Source: Gemmatimonadaceae bacterium
GTDB taxonomy: Bacteria; Gemmatimonadota; Gemmatimonadetes; Gemmatimonadales; Gemmatimonadaceae
NCBI GenBank assembly: GCA_030835125.1
Contig: JAUQWM010000059.1
Location: 1 to 48,859 of the forward strand
Length of the DNA: 48,859 nt
Reading direction: 5' to 3'
Shown: piece after piece, positions 30,552-39,944 of the stretch
Position numbering within the stretch: the stretch's first letter is position 1
Layout: each line of letters begins with the position of its first letter
Notes under the pieces: model-generated
Seen by the model: the letters and a program-made list of their open reading frames with translations, nothing else
Database searches by the model: none
What the model was told of the DNA's origin: nothing
Program-made: the position numbers and the translations under genes

Positions 30552-33251
30552 TTACGCGCCGCGCACGCCCCATGCCTGCCACGCCCGCCAGGACTGCCCG
30601 GCCACCGCTGGCACCGCGCCGAACGCCACGCAGGCCAGCCACAGCCCGGGCGCGATCGACTGCAACCCGAGCACCGCTGCCAGGCCGGGAATCAGGACCG
30701 TCCCCGCGATCAGGCCAGCGCAGGCAACGACCGCCAGGAGAGCCCAGCGGTTGGCCGTGGCCGCCTGCCAATGCCACACCGGGCGCTCGGACCGCGCGTT
30801 CCCGAGGTGCAGCACCTGCGCGATCGCGAGCGTCAGGAACGCGACGGTCCCGGCCGATGCCGGGTCGGTGCGACCGGCGTACAGGAAGGCCGCCACGGTG
30901 ACGAAGGTCAGCATCACCGCGTGCGCGGCGGCCGAGCGCAGCACCCGGCCGTCCATGATCGGCTGGCGGGGCGGCCGCGGCGGCCGCTGCATAACGATCG
31001 GCGACGCCGGCTCCACCGCCAGCGCCAGCGCCGGCACGACGTCCGTGACGAGGTTGAGCCAGAGGATCTGCAGCGGGGTGAAGGGGACGGGCAACCCCAG
31101 CAGCGGCATGGCGACGAGCGCCAGCATCTCCGCCATGTTGCACGACACCAGGTAGTAGACGAAGCGGCGCAGGTTGTCGAAGACGACGCGGCCATCTTCG
31201 AGCGCGGCCACGATCGTGGCGAAGCGATCGTCCTGGAGGACGATGTCGGCCGCCTCGCGGGCCACGTCGGTGCCGCGGGCGCCCATCGCCACGCCGACCT
31301 CGGCGCGCCGCAGCGCCGGGGCGTCATTGACGCCGTCGCCAAGCATGGCGACGAGCGCACCTCCCGCCTGCAGCGCCGCCACGATGCGCAGCTTGTCCTC
31401 GGGGCCGATGCGGCTGAAGACCGCCGTGCGCGCCGCCCGCTCGACCAGCGCCGCGTCGTCCAGGCGTGCCAGCGCGCGGCCATCGATCGACTCATCGCCC
31501 GGCCGCAGGATGTCCACCGCCCGCGCGATCGCCTCGGCCGTGGCGCGCTGGTCCCCGGTGATCATCACCGGGCGCACCCCGGCCACGCGCAGGGCGCGCA
31601 CCGCCTCGACCACGCCGTCCGCCGGGGGGTCGGTCATGCCCACCAGCCCGAGGAACTGGAGGTCGCCCGCGGGATCGGGCCCGTCAACGGCGGGACCGGC
31701 CGCAAGCGCCAGCACCCGCTCGCCGCGGCCCGCGAGCGTGTCGTTCGCCGCCCCGAGGCGCGCGCGCGCGTCGGTGCCTAACGCCTCGGGGCCATTCGCG
31801 CCATGCCAGGTGGTGCATCGCTCCAGCACCAGGCGCGGGGCGCCCTTCATCCACACGTGCCGGTTGCCGGGGGGCGTCCGGTGCACCGATGCCGAGTACA
31901 TCAGGGTGCTCGAGAACGGGATGTCACGTTCCAGCGGCAGGGCGCGGTGCAGCGCGTGGCGGTCCACGCCGCCCTTCGCCGCCAGGGCGACCAGGGCCGC
32001 GTCGGTCGGGTCGCCGACCGCGCGCCAGGCGCCGTCCCGCTCCTCGACCGACGCGCGCGCGGTGAGCGCGGCCCCTTCGAGCAGGGCGAGGACCGCCGGA
32101 TCCCCGGCGACGTCCCCGTCATCCTCGAGGATCGATCCCACGGGGCCATAGCCGGTGCCCGTCACGCGAAGGAAGCGGTCCGCGCACCAGGCCGACGTCA
32201 CCGTCATCGCCCCGGTGGTGAGCGTGCCCGTCTTGTCCGCGCAGACCACGGTCGTGGACCCCAGGGTCTCGATCGACGGCAGGCGCCTGACGAGGGCCCG
32301 CCGGCGGGCCATGCGGCGCACGCCCACCGCCATCGCGATCGTGGCCACGACCGGCAGGCCCTCGGGCACGGTCGCCACCGCGAGGGCAATCCCCATCTGC
32401 ACCATCGACGGCAGGTCGGCGCCGCGCCACAGCAGCAACCCCGCCACCAGCGCCGCCAGCACGATCGACAGGATCGCGAGCTGGCCGCCGAGGGCGTCGA
32501 GCTTCTGCTCCAGGACGGTCCGACCCGGGCGCACTTGTTCGGCCAGCCGACCCAGTCGACCGAGTTCCGTCTGCCCCCCGGTGGCCACCACCACCGCCCG
32601 GCCGCGCCCGGCGGCCACCGACGTCCCGCGGTAGAGCATCGTCCGGCGCTCGGGCAGGGGTGCGTCGGCATCGGACGGCGGCTCCGCCACCTTGCCGACG
32701 GGGACCGACTCCCCGGTCAGGGCGGCCTCGTCCACGCGCAGCTCCACCGAGGCCATGACGCGGGCGTCGGCCGGAACCATCGCCCCTTCCTCGAGCGCGA
32801 TGACGTCCCCGCGCACCAGCTCCCGGGCATCCACCTCGCGGCTCGCGCCGTCGCGTACCACGATCGCCCGCGGAGTCTCGAGGGAGCGCAAGGCGCGCAG
32901 GGCGCGATGCGCGCCGGCCTCCATGACCACGCCGATGGTCATGTTGAGCACCAGCACGCACCCGATCGCGACCGCATCGATGACGTCGCCGACGGCGAGC
33001 GACAACCCGACCCCGGCGAGCAGGAGCCAGACCACGGCCGAGCGGGACTGCCGGAGCGCGATCCGCCAGACCGGCTCGGCTGGCGTGGACGGGATCTCGT
33101 TAGGCCCCTCCGCCGCCAGGCGCGCGGCCGCCCCGGCGGCCTCGAGGCCGTCGGCGTCGGTCCCCAACGCGGACAACGCGCTGTCCACCGGCATGGCGTG
33201 CCATGGCCGGAGGTCTGCCCGCGGCCCTGCTGCCAGCAGCGTGACCGCCAT
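30552..33251 (-). CDS. P2A-type cation ATPase (Ca2+-ATPase-like)
   Basis: An 899-residue P-type ATPase. It has the N-terminal cation-ATPase domain (LAAEGPNEIP), actuator motif LTGESVPVGK, the ion-binding PEGLP in helix 4 (VATVPEGLPVV), the phosphorylation site CADKTGTLT, nucleotide-domain KGAPRLVLERC, hinge MLGDGVNDAPAL, and helix 6 NLVTDVVPALAL. The helix-4 and helix-6 residues match SERCA/PMR-like Ca2+ (or Mn2+) pumps rather than Na+/K+ or Mg2+ pumps. The second in-frame ATG at 33194 is an alternative start nearer the conserved region. GCCTAACG at 31776 and CGTTAGGC at 33098 both lie inside it. Confidence 0.9.
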   Translation of the reverse strand: MAVTLLAAGPRADLRPWHAMPVDSALSALGTDADGLEAAGAAARLAAEGPNEIPSTPAEPVWRIALRQSRSAVVWLLLAGVGLSLAVGDVIDAVAIGCVLVLNMTIGVVMEAGAHRALRALRSLETPRAIVVRDGASREVDARELVRGDVIALEEGAMVPADARVMASVELRVDEAALTGESVPVGKVAEPPSDADAPLPERRTMLYRGTSVAAGRGRAVVVATGGQTELGRLGRLAEQVRPGRTVLEQKLDALGGQLAILSIVLAALVAGLLLWRGADLPSMVQMGIALAVATVPEGLPVVATIAMAVGVRRMARRRALVRRLPSIETLGSTTVVCADKTGTLTTGAMTVTSAWCADRFLRVTGTGYGPVGSILEDDGDVAGDPAVLALLEGAALTARASVEERDGAWRAVGDPTDAALVALAAKGGVDRHALHRALPLERDIPFSSTLMYSASVHRTPPGNRHVWMKGAPRLVLERCTTWHGANGPEALGTDARARLGAANDTLAGRGERVLALAAGPAVDGPDPAGDLQFLGLVGMTDPPADGVVEAVRALRVAGVRPVMITGDQRATAEAIARAVDILRPGDESIDGRALARLDDAALVERAARTAVFSRIGPEDKLRIVAALQAGGALVAMLGDGVNDAPALRRAEVGVAMGARGTDVAREAADIVLQDDRFATIVAALEDGRVVFDNLRRFVYYLVSCNMAEMLALVAMPLLGLPVPFTPLQILWLNLVTDVVPALALAVEPASPIVMQRPPRPPRQPIMDGRVLRSAAAHAVMLTFVTVAAFLYAGRTDPASAGTVAFLTLAIAQVLHLGNARSERPVWHWQAATANRWALLAVVACAGLIAGTVLIPGLAAVLGLQSIAPGLWLACVAFGAVPAVAGQSWRAWQAWGVRGA

Positions 33252-33369
33252 CGTCGCTCCCTGTCGCGGCCGGTCCCCCCGAAGACTGGCCCGGCGCTCC
33301 CCCGGGATACTGTCGGGGAACGGCGGATGACGCTACCGGACTTCGCTCCCCTGCCGGCGGCCGGACGGA

Positions 33370-33699
33370 CTATTGCGGGAAGAGCCGCCCGCGTGTCCGG
33401 GTCTCCGCCTCGATCCGGCCGCACATGATGTCGCAGAGCTTCAGGACATCGCGATCGGCGAGGGCATAGTAGATGTGCAATCCCTCGCGCTGGCGCTGGA
33501 CGAAGCCGAGCTGGTGCAGCCGTGCCAGGTGCTTCGATGCGTTGGCCTGCGTGAGGCCCGTGTCATCGACGAGTTCTCCCACCGTCCGCGAGCCGTCACG
33601 CAGCGCGCTCAGCAGGCGCACCCGCGCCGGGTCGGCGAGCGCCTTGAAGCGCTCGGCGACCAGCGAGGTCAGTTCCTCGGACATCGGCGTCTTGGCCAT
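33370..33699 (-). CDS. ArsR/SmtB-family repressor, last gene of efflux operon
   Basis: A 109-residue winged-helix repressor. The recognition region is LVDDTGLTQANASKHLARL, quoted as TGLTQANASKHLARL (about 47-61), preceded by ALADPARVRLLSAL. A cysteine pair CDIMC (C89, C93) near the C-terminal helix could bind a metal or metalloid, or act as a thiol sensor; the classic alpha3 ELCVCD site is absent. It follows the DUF2892 gene on the same strand and is probably the last gene of the TolC-adaptor-RND operon. I infer that it represses the palindrome-embedded promoter at 39945-39984, but direct evidence is lacking. Confidence 0.9.
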   Translation of the reverse strand: MAKTPMSEELTSLVAERFKALADPARVRLLSALRDGSRTVGELVDDTGLTQANASKHLARLHQLGFVQRQREGLHIYYALADRDVLKLCDIMCGRIEAETRTRGRLFPQ

Positions 33700-33799
33700 G
33701 CAGGTGCACCAGGGTCAGGTCGCGTCCCACCGCCCTCGCCGCGAGGCTCGGAGGCGGAAAGATACCGGCGCGTTCGTCCGGGTGCTCCGGGGGCCCGCA

Positions 33800-34000
33800 T
33801 CAGCGGGCGTCCCCGAATCGCACGCACCCGGGAAAGCCGAGCCGGCCGAGGATGCGCTCGAGCGGGCACAGGTTGGTGAAGCTCGACTGCAGCAGGTTGA
33901 AGCCGACGAACGCGGTGAAGAGCAGCCACGCCGGGTGGATCCACCACCCGAGGGCCAGGCTCGCCAGCACGAACACACCGGCAAAACGACGGATCAGCAT
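33800..34000 (-). CDS. DUF2892 (YgaP-like) small membrane protein
   Basis: A 66-residue membrane protein starting MLIRRFAGVFVLASLALGWW, with two helices and the family ending FVGFNLLQSSFTNLCPLERILGRLG. The NLLQSSFTNLCPLE motif is typical of DUF2892 domains found alone or at the C-terminus of rhodanese proteins such as YgaP. The conserved cysteine in CPLE may take part in sulfur or metal chemistry. An upstream GTG in frame is possible. It is tightly packed between the PII-like gene and arsR, so it is probably part of the pump operon. Confidence 0.82.
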   Translation of the reverse strand: MLIRRFAGVFVLASLALGWWIHPAWLLFTAFVGFNLLQSSFTNLCPLERILGRLGFPGCVRFGDAR

Positions 34001-34028
34001 CTGGTCACACACGATTCGACTCCACAGG

Positions 34029-34319
34029 TCAGAAGAAGTGTTCCACCGGGAGGACCGCGACATGCAGCCGCTCTCCCGGGACGGCGTCGCCGGCCAGCGA
34101 ACGAAGCGCCCGCTCCAGTTCCGGCACGCGATCGTCAGGCACGACGGTGAACAGCACCGAGGTCTCCCCCGGCCAGGCGCGCGTGCCCTCGACGCGGCCG
34201 GTGGTTCCCCGCCCATGCGCCCGGTCGATCTCGGTGAACGCACGGACGTCATGGGCATCCAGCACGGCGGACACGCGCTGCGGGTCCGAGCCGGCGTACA
34301 GCATGACGAGCAGCTTCAT
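34029..34319 (-). CDS. Small PII-like protein coupled to RND pump
   Basis: A 96-residue cytoplasmic protein with a ferredoxin-like, PII-type pattern: strand MKLLVMLYAG, a helix, strand DVRAFTEIDRAHGRG with a variable T-loop-like region, strand TSVLFTVVPDDRVPELERAL, quoted as SVLFTVVPDDRV, and strand RLHVAVLPVEHFF. Similar proteins occur next to RND pumps and are annotated as PII-family or DUF3240-like. It lacks the canonical T-loop tyrosine and ATP-binding residues of GlnB. The ATG overlaps the RND stop as ATGA, so its amount is tied to the pump. A regulator of pump activity is the obvious guess. Confidence 0.65.
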   Translation of the reverse strand: MKLLVMLYAGSDPQRVSAVLDAHDVRAFTEIDRAHGRGTTGRVEGTRAWPGETSVLFTVVPDDRVPELERALRSLAGDAVPGERLHVAVLPVEHFF

Positions 34320-37300
34320 GGTGTTCCCTCCGAGGGTCGCGGGCGCCGGAGGTCCCAGTAGAGCAGCGGCACCACGATCATGGTCAGCAGCGTTGCGACG
34401 ACGGCGCCTCCCATCAGCGCCAGCGCGAGGCCCTGGAAGATCGGATCCAGCACCATCACGATGCCGCCGATCACCACCGCCGCCGCCGTCAGCGCGATCG
34501 GGCGGAAGCGGACGCTTCCGGCCTCGATCACGGCCACGCGCAGCGAGCGCCCGCGCGCCTGGGACAGCTCGATGAAGTCCACCAGGAGGATCGAGTTCCG
34601 CACGATGATGCCAGCCAGGGCGATCATCCCGATCATCGAGGTCGCCGTGAAGAAGGCCCCGCTCGCCGCGTGCACCGGCAGGATGCCGATCAGCGTCAGG
34701 GGAATCGGCGCCATGATCACGAGCGGGGTGGTGAACGACTGGAACCACCCGACCACCAGCACGTAGATCAGGATCAGCACCACCGCGAAGGCGAGGCCAA
34801 GGTCGCGGAAGACCTCGATTGTCACCTGCCATTCGCCGTCCCACTTGATCGCGGTCTCGTCCAGCGCCTGCGGCGGGACGGCGTTGTAGCGACCGATGGC
34901 CAGGCCGTCGACGCCGATGCTGTCGAGCCGCCGGTTCATGGCCATGATGGCGTACACCGGTGACTCGATCTCCCCGGCGACGTCGCCCGTCACGTAGATC
35001 ACCGGGCGGAGGTCCTTCCGCACCCGCACCCCTTCCCGGAAGACGGAATCCGTCGCGACGAATCGACCGAGCGGCTGGGGACCGGAGGCCGTGCTCACCG
35101 GCAGCGCGAGCAGCGACGCCATCGAGGCGCGGTCGGCAAGCGCGAGCCCCGTCTCCACGACCACCCCTTCGCGCGCCGTCGGCTGCGACGCGAGCGTCAG
35201 CGGCGTCCCGGACAGTGCCATCCGCAGCACCTGGGTGACCTGCGTGGCGCCGACCCCGGCCGCGGCAGCCCGCGCGCGATCGAGGCGCACCACGCGCCGC
35301 GCCTGCGGGGCTTCCTCGGTCCAGTCGACGTCGACCACGCCCGGCGTCGACTCGAAGACGGCCTTGACCTTCTCGGCGGCCGCGCGGCGCGCCTCGTCGG
35401 TCGGGGCGTACACCTCCGCCACGAGGGTCGACAGGACCGGCGGGCCCGGCGGGATCTCCGCCACCTTCATCGACGCGCCGTAGCGCGCGCCGATCGCCGC
35501 GATCCCGGGGCGCAAGGCGACCGCCAGGTCATGGCTCTGACGCGAGCGCTCGTGCTTGTCGGCCAGCGTCACCTGGAGGTCCACGACGTTCGCGCCGCGC
35601 CGCAGGAAGTAGTGCCTGACGAGTCCATTGAAATTGAACGGCGCCGCGGCGCCGGCGTAGACCGTCGTGGCGCGAACCTCCGGCACGTCGCGAAGGAACT
35701 CCGCGACCTCCTGCCCCAGGGCCAGGCTCGTCTCGAGCGACGTGCCTTCCGGCAGGTCGGCGATCACCTGGAACTCGCTCTTGTTGTCGAAGGGCAGCAT
35801 CTTCACCTGCACGGCCCGCACCGCCACCAGTCCCACCGAGACCAGCAGGAGCACCACCGTCCCGGCATAGAACGCGATGCGATTCCGCCCGTGATCCAGC
35901 AGCGGCGACATCAGCCGTCCGTACAGCCGGCCGAACCGCGAGGACTCCTCGGGCTCGTGCGCCTGGTCCAGCGTGCTCGCTTTGGCGTGGACGTGCCCGC
36001 GCAACAGGCGGATCGCCAGGTACGGCGTCACGATGAACGCCACGCCGAGGGAAGCGAGCATCGCGACCGAGGCGCCGACCGGGATCGGCCGCATGTAGGG
36101 CCCCATCAACCCCGACACCACCGCCATCGGCAGGATCGCGGCGATGACGGTCAGCGTCGCCAGGATGGTCGGGTTCCCCACCTCGTCGACCGCCTCGATC
36201 GCCGCGGTGTCGGGGTCTCGCGACCCGCGCACCAGGTGCCGGTAGATGTTTTCCACCACCACGATCGCGTCGTCCACCAGGATGCCGATCGAGAAGATCA
36301 GCGCGAAGAGCGTGATCCGGTTGAGCGTGTATCCCAGCGCGTAGTACACGAACAGCGTGAGCGCGAGGGTCACGGGCACCGCCACCAGGACGACGATCGC
36401 CTCGCGCCAGCCGAGGAAGATCCCCACCAGCAGGGTGACGGACAGTGTCGCGATCAGCAGGTGACGGATCAGCTCCGAGGCCTTCTCCCCGGCGGTCTCG
36501 CCGTAGTCGCGGGTCACGGACAGGCTGACCTCGTCAGGCACCAGGTGCTCGCGGGACTCCTCGACGCGCGCCTCGACCAGCCGCGTGACCGTGGTCGCGT
36601 TCGCGCCCGGCCGCTTGGCGACGCTGAGCGTCACCGCCTGGCGCGGTCCGCCGTCCCCGTCCGCATGCATCACGTAGTCGGAGGGCTCGCCGAATTCCTC
36701 CCGCACCGTGGCCACGTCGCGCACGAGCACCGGCGCCCCGCCCCGCACGCCCACGACGACCAGCGCCACATCGGCTGCACTTGCGAGCGCGGCGCCGGCG
36801 TCCACCCGGACCACGCGGCCGGCGTCCGGGAACTCCCCCGCCTGCACCTTCGCGCCCGCACCGGCGAGCGCCCCCTGGACTTCGGCCACCGAGATCCCGC
36901 GCCCGCCAAGCCGCGCGGGATCGAGCTCCACGCGGATCTTGCGCGGAGCCCCGCCGGTCACCCAGGTCGTGGCCACGTCGCCGACCGTCCGCACCTCGTC
37001 CTCCAGGTGGACCGCCACCGCCCGCAGCGCGTTCGCGTCGTACTGCGCCGAGGACAACGTCAGCGTGTAGACCGGGACGTCATCGATGCTGTGCGGCTTC
37101 ACCATCGGCGTGGTGACGCCCGGCGGGACGCTGGACATCTCCGCCATGAGCTTCGCGTGCACGCGCGTCACGCTGCGTTCCTGGTCCTCGCCCACGCGGA
37201 ACCGCACGGTGACCAGCGACCAGCCCTCGCCCGACGACGCGTACACATGGTCGACGCCCGGGATCTCCCACATGAGGCGCTCGACCGCGCGCGTCACGAC

Positions 37301-37492
37301 GTTCTCGACCTCCGTCGGACCGGCGCCCGGCATGCCGGTGAACACGTCGATCATCGGCACCGAGATCTGGGGCTCCTCCTCGCGGGGCGTGGCGAGGATG
37401 CCGAGGGTCCCCACCGCCAGGGACGCGATGGTGACCAGCGGCGTGAGCTTGGAGCGGAGGAAGGCGCGCGCGATGCGGCCGGCGATACCCAT
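34316..37492 (-). CDS. RND efflux pump, inner-membrane transporter
   Basis: A 1058-residue resistance-nodulation-division transporter with 12 membrane helices and two large periplasmic loops. Markers are the N-terminal helix, ISVPMIDVFTGMPGAGPTEVE, the helix-4 proton-relay segment FSIGILVDDAIVVVENIYR, quoted as SIGILVDDAIVVVEN, and the C-terminal GIIVRNSILLVDF. The first loop has VTRAVERLMWEIPGV. Overall similarity is to the AcrB/HAE superfamily branch common in sulfur and anaerobic bacteria rather than MexB, with TPREEEPQ in place of the usual YP start of the first loop. With an ArsR regulator, the substrate could be a metal(loid) or an organic compound. It follows the adaptor gene with a two-base gap. 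Confidence 0.92.
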   Translation of the reverse strand: MGIAGRIARAFLRSKLTPLVTIASLAVGTLGILATPREEEPQISVPMIDVFTGMPGAGPTEVENVVTRAVERLMWEIPGVDHVYASSGEGWSLVTVRFRVGEDQERSVTRVHAKLMAEMSSVPPGVTTPMVKPHSIDDVPVYTLTLSSAQYDANALRAVAVHLEDEVRTVGDVATTWVTGGAPRKIRVELDPARLGGRGISVAEVQGALAGAGAKVQAGEFPDAGRVVRVDAGAALASAADVALVVVGVRGGAPVLVRDVATVREEFGEPSDYVMHADGDGGPRQAVTLSVAKRPGANATTVTRLVEARVEESREHLVPDEVSLSVTRDYGETAGEKASELIRHLLIATLSVTLLVGIFLGWREAIVVLVAVPVTLALTLFVYYALGYTLNRITLFALIFSIGILVDDAIVVVENIYRHLVRGSRDPDTAAIEAVDEVGNPTILATLTVIAAILPMAVVSGLMGPYMRPIPVGASVAMLASLGVAFIVTPYLAIRLLRGHVHAKASTLDQAHEPEESSRFGRLYGRLMSPLLDHGRNRIAFYAGTVVLLLVSVGLVAVRAVQVKMLPFDNKSEFQVIADLPEGTSLETSLALGQEVAEFLRDVPEVRATTVYAGAAAPFNFNGLVRHYFLRRGANVVDLQVTLADKHERSRQSHDLAVALRPGIAAIGARYGASMKVAEIPPGPPVLSTLVAEVYAPTDEARRAAAEKVKAVFESTPGVVDVDWTEEAPQARRVVRLDRARAAAAGVGATQVTQVLRMALSGTPLTLASQPTAREGVVVETGLALADRASMASLLALPVSTASGPQPLGRFVATDSVFREGVRVRKDLRPVIYVTGDVAGEIESPVYAIMAMNRRLDSIGVDGLAIGRYNAVPPQALDETAIKWDGEWQVTIEVFRDLGLAFAVVLILIYVLVVGWFQSFTTPLVIMAPIPLTLIGILPVHAASGAFFTATSMIGMIALAGIIVRNSILLVDFIELSQARGRSLRVAVIEAGSVRFRPIALTAAAVVIGGIVMVLDPIFQGLALALMGGAVVATLLTMIVVPLLYWDLRRPRPSEGTP

Positions 37493-37494
37493 CG

Positions 37495-38520
37495 TCAGGC
37501 TCCCGCCGGACCGGCCGGCACGATGATGGAGTCACCGGCGGCGACCCCGGAGAGCACCTCGACCATGCCGCCGCGTTCGCGCCCGAGGCGCACCCACCGG
37601 GTGACAGGTCCCGCTCCTGTGCGCACGCGCACCCCGGCCAGGTCGCCGTTCCTGACCACCGCGCCGGCGGGGACCAGCAGGACCGTCCGCGGGGTGCCGG
37701 GGACCGAGACGGTCGCGGCACTGCCTGACGAGAACCTCCCGGCGGCATTGTCCACCACGACCTGGATGTTCACGAGGGATGCCCCCGCGAGCGGGACGAC
37801 CCCCTCGACCGTCCCGGTCGCGGGAACGCCCTCGATCGTGACGCCGATCGCGGACCCGCGGCGCACGCCGACGGCCGCCGACGGCGGCACCGGCGCCACG
37901 ATCCGCAGGCGCGAGGGATCCTCGAGCCGCACGAGCGGCATCCCCGGGGCGGCAAAGGCGCCCGGGTCGAGGAACCGCTGCACAACCACCCCGCTGAACG
38001 GCGCGCGGACCTCGGCGTAGTCCGCGAGGGCCTCGACTTCCGAGGCCCCGGCGCGGGCGGCGCGCACCGCCTGCTCCGCGCGCACGAGGCCGGCCTCCGC
38101 GGCGTCCAGGTGGGCACGTGGCGCGGCGCTGTCGGCGAAGAGCGCGCGCAGCCGGCCAGCCTGCAGGGTCGCCTCGTTATGCGCCGCGCCGGCCGAGCGC
38201 ACCGCGGCGTCGGCCTGCTCGCGCTTCGCGGCCAGGTCGCGGTCGTCGAGCCGGACGAGGAGCGCGCCGGCCGCGACGGCGTCGCCTTCCCGCGCCCGGA
38301 CCTCGAGCACGCGACCCATCAGCTTCGTGCTGATCGTCGCAGTGATGAACGGCTCGGCGGTCGCCGGGGCGTCGACCGCGTCCGGGATGACCGTGTCCCG
38401 GAGGACCAGGACCTGGCCCGGGTCGATCGCGATCGTCGCGGGCGACTCGGTCGCCGGCGCCTCGCCACAGGCGAGGACCGAGGCGATGGCCAGCAGGGAG
38501 AATGAAAGTCGAACAGCCAT
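37495..38520 (-). CDS. RND periplasmic adaptor (membrane fusion) lipoprotein
   Basis: A 341-residue adaptor. The signal peptide has a lipobox-like ASVLAC (C18). It has a lipoyl/hairpin region (ISTKLMGRVLEVRAREGDAV, quoted as KLMGRVLEVRAREGD, then DDRDLAAKREQADAAV), alpha-hairpin 100-150, and beta-barrel and proximal domains (YAEVRAPFSGVVVQRF, LVNIQVVVDNAAGRF, VLLVPAGAVVRNG, GVAAGDSIIVP). It links the RND pump to TolC. It lies between tolC and the pump in the operon order expected for tripartite efflux. Confidence 0.92.
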   Translation of the reverse strand: MAVRLSFSLLAIASVLACGEAPATESPATIAIDPGQVLVLRDTVIPDAVDAPATAEPFITATISTKLMGRVLEVRAREGDAVAAGALLVRLDDRDLAAKREQADAAVRSAGAAHNEATLQAGRLRALFADSAAPRAHLDAAEAGLVRAEQAVRAARAGASEVEALADYAEVRAPFSGVVVQRFLDPGAFAAPGMPLVRLEDPSRLRIVAPVPPSAAVGVRRGSAIGVTIEGVPATGTVEGVVPLAGASLVNIQVVVDNAAGRFSSGSAATVSVPGTPRTVLLVPAGAVVRNGDLAGVRVRTGAGPVTRWVRLGRERGGMVEVLSGVAAGDSIIVPAGPAGA

Positions 38521-38546
38521 GTGGGGGCTCGTTGGGTCAGGAGTGG

Positions 38547-39944
38547 CTAGCGAGTGGTGCTGGTCTCGCCGAGGGTTGCCATCCGCGCGGGTTCATGTCC
38601 CAGCGCGCGCAGGCGTTCCGCGATCGAGGTGATGAGGGCGTATCGGGCGGCCGAGAGTCCCAGCCGCGCCTGCGTCTCCGCGACGGCGGCATCGAGCAGC
38701 TCGACGACGGTTGCCAGGCCGCCCTCGTACTTGCGGGTCACGATGCGATGGGCCTCCTCCGCGTGCGCCACGGTCGTGCGCGAGATGGCGAGGCGCGCCT
38801 CGGCGGATTGCAGCAGCAGGGCGGTCCGCTCGAGATCGAGGGTCGCGTTCGCCACCGCCCCGGCCAGTTGTGCCCGGGCCCCGGCGTTCCGTGCCTCCGC
38901 GCCGCGCCGGTCCGCGACCTCGGACGCCCCGGAGAACAGGGACCACGAGGCCATCACGCCGACGCTCCAGTTGGTCGACCCCGCAAAGGGCCGTGCCGCG
39001 GAATTGAGGTCCCGTCGCGCAAAGGACACCACGCGCGGCACCATGGTCGCGCGGGCACGGTCCACGTCGGCATCGGCGGCGGCCGCTCCCGCGCGCGCAC
39101 CCTCGACGTCCGCCCTGGCGCGCGGTTCGAGCGCCTGGAGGTCGCGAGCCATGCGTTCGATCGTGCTGTCGGCGGGGAACGGACCGAGCGCCGCGGGCAG
39201 CGAGGCGGGGTCGTCGTCCAGCAGGACCGACAGCTGGCGCCGCGACATGATTGAGTCGCGGACGGCGTCGAGCCTTCCCGCCTCCAGTTCGCCTGCACGC
39301 GCGTCCGCGAGGAGGACATCGGACTTCGTCACGAGGCCGGCTTCGAGCATGCCGTCGGCCTGCCGCACGTGGGCCTGCGCGGCGCGTGTCGCCGCGGTCA
39401 TCGTGTTGGCTCGCTCGGCCGCGAGGATGACCCCGAACCAGCCGCCGATCACGTCGGCCTGTGTCGTGACCGCGGTCCACTCGGCGGAGTGCGCGGCACC
39501 ACTGCTCGCATGAGAGCCGGCGCGTGCGGCCAGCCAGCCATCGAGCACGAACAGCGGCTGCTCGAGCACGAGCGCGCCGGTGAAGTTGTCCACGGCGCCC
39601 GGGAAGTTGAGGCGGGCCGGGTCGAAGTCCGCGGCGGTGATCCGCTGTTGCCGGAGCGAGGTGCCGAAGGCACCCACCGGGTCAGTGGTGCGGACGAAGC
39701 CGGCGTCGGCGCGAAGTGACGGGAGGATGGAACGCCAGGCGGCGAGGCGGCCGGCGGCGGCGCCGTCCCGGGTCGCGCGGGCAGCGCGATTGGGGAGCGC
39801 CCTGGTGGCGGCGCGATCGAGGGCATCCCGCAGGGTGAGCGGGGCCTGCTGCGCGTTGGTGGCGGCAGGCACCAGGCCGACGACGGTGGCCACCAGGGCC
39901 AGGCGGCGCCGGCGAGCCGCGGAAGACAGGAATGAAGATAGCAT
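38547..39944 (-). CDS. TolC-family outer-membrane efflux protein
   Basis: A 465-residue outer-membrane channel. The signal peptide is MLSSFLSSAARRRRLALVATVVGLVPAATNAQ; two repeated helical halves follow (LRDALDRAATRALPNRAARA and TNWSVGVMASWSLFSGASE, quoted separately), with typical ends such as YEGGLATVVELLDAAVAETQARL, quoted as KYEGGLATVVELLD. The ATG at 39944 is chosen because the upstream ATG at 39968 lies within the promoter, before the predicted transcription start. With transcription beginning near 39949 the message would have almost no leader. It is the first gene of the efflux operon. Confidence 0.9.
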   Translation of the reverse strand: MLSSFLSSAARRRRLALVATVVGLVPAATNAQQAPLTLRDALDRAATRALPNRAARATRDGAAAGRLAAWRSILPSLRADAGFVRTTDPVGAFGTSLRQQRITAADFDPARLNFPGAVDNFTGALVLEQPLFVLDGWLAARAGSHASSGAAHSAEWTAVTTQADVIGGWFGVILAAERANTMTAATRAAQAHVRQADGMLEAGLVTKSDVLLADARAGELEAGRLDAVRDSIMSRRQLSVLLDDDPASLPAALGPFPADSTIERMARDLQALEPRARADVEGARAGAAAADADVDRARATMVPRVVSFARRDLNSAARPFAGSTNWSVGVMASWSLFSGASEVADRRGAEARNAGARAQLAGAVANATLDLERTALLLQSAEARLAISRTTVAHAEEAHRIVTRKYEGGLATVVELLDAAVAETQARLGLSAARYALITSIAERLRALGHEPARMATLGETSTTR

